A model generated the notes under the pieces. That model was not told where the DNA came from. It saw only the letters and a program-made list of their open reading frames with translations, and did not search any database. Shown piece by piece: positions 27,404 through 27,614 of a stretch of DNA of 27,614 nucleotides. Numbering within the stretch: position 1 is the stretch's first letter; each line of letters opens with the position of its first letter. The translations under genes and the position numbers were made by a program. This DNA is from a virus. The stretch lies in IMG/VR virus record IMGVR_UViG_3300017788_000137, positions 1 to 27,614 of that record, one strand, 5' to 3'.

Positions 27404-27436
27404 CTAGACTGCTGCTAGCCAACTACCGTTCAAGTC

Positions 27437-27614
27437 ATGGCAACCGTTCTGTCCGGTACGTCCGGCGCCCTCTACTACAAACCCGCTGCCACCAAGGCAA
27501 CATTCGGTGAATCTGCCGTTGATGCGGCAGATGACGAAATTACTGTTGCAACCTATCTGAACTTCAAAGTAGGCGATCCTGTTAAGTTCAGCGTGGTCAA
27601 CGTCAATACTGGCG
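27437..27614 (+). CDS. Major tail protein, N-terminal part (3' truncated)
   Basis: 59 codons up to the window edge: MATVLSGTSGALYYKPAATK, then ATFGESAVDAADDEITVATY and VGDPVKFSVVNVNTG. A beta-rich start with GTSGALYYKPA and DFVAGDPV-like turns is usual for siphophage major tail (tube) proteins, and the gene follows the tail terminator as expected. The frame is still open at the edge. Confidence 0.75.
   Translation, partial: MATVLSGTSGALYYKPAATKATFGESAVDAADDEITVATYLNFKVGDPVKFSVVNVNTG

Noticed and set aside
1-27614. tRNA genes, integrase, attachment sites, insertion sequences
   Set aside because: No cloverleaf with the TTCGA-type T-arm, no tyrosine or serine recombinase motif, no transposase and no terminal inverted repeats were found by eye.

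Overview
This window is most likely part of a tailed phage with siphovirus-type head and tail genes that infects a cyanobacterium. Three things suggest the host. The phage carries a sigma-70 factor that closely resembles cyanobacterial primary sigma factors. It has a 45-residue basic protein and other small proteins of a type I associate with cyanophages (from memory, not searched). Its codon use is moderately GC-rich. I see no integrase, excisionase, CI-like repressor or tRNA, so there is no sign of lysogeny here. The window holds neither the complete tail nor any DNA polymerase.

Layout. (1) Positions 1-4119, plus strand: end of a tail fibre gene, several very small proteins (one apparently extended by a -1 ribosomal frameshift), a two-domain endolysin (GH24 muramidase plus M15 peptidase), a metallophosphoesterase and an HNH endonuclease. 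(2) Positions 4116-13264, minus strand: a tightly packed early/middle block with many 4-nt ATGA overlaps. It encodes the sigma factor, dCTP deaminase, an NrdR-like zinc ribbon, a ribbon-helix-helix protein, the DNA polymerase III sliding clamp, a DUF3310 protein, SSB, a candidate single-strand annealing protein, RusA resolvase, a PD-(D/E)XK exonuclease and many small unknowns. Three promoters of one pattern, (T/G)TGCTT-N17-TTTAAT, drive this strand. (3) Positions 13265-13317: a divergent control region whose 22-bp near-palindrome overlaps the -10 elements of both directions. (4) Positions 13318-15333, plus strand: a small RHH protein, a lambda-O-like replication initiator carrying iterons and an AT-rich tract inside its own gene, and small proteins. 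(5) Positions 15369-17537: a DNA hypermodification cassette of ParB/Srx-fold protein, GT-A glycosyltransferase and TET/JBP-type 2-oxoglutarate dioxygenase. (6) Positions 17546-27614: packaging, head and neck genes in standard order (small and large terminase, portal, minor head protein, scaffold, major capsid, decoration, connectors, tail completion, tail terminator, start of the major tail protein).

How it fits together. The phage brings its own sigma factor, initiator and origin, clamp, SSB and recombination set, but no polymerase or helicase in view. The likely reading is that it takes over the host Pol III holoenzyme through its own clamp. Its DNA is then probably oxidised and glycosylated before packaging, since the modification genes lie directly upstream of terminase. 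If the genome is circularly permuted, the late block at the right end would continue into the tail fibre at the left end.

The most notable items are the TET/JBP-glycosyltransferase-ParB cassette with no methyltransferase in view, the intragenic iteron origin read in all three frames, the A_AAA_AAG frameshift site in the lysis region, and the shared promoter architecture around the divergent switch.
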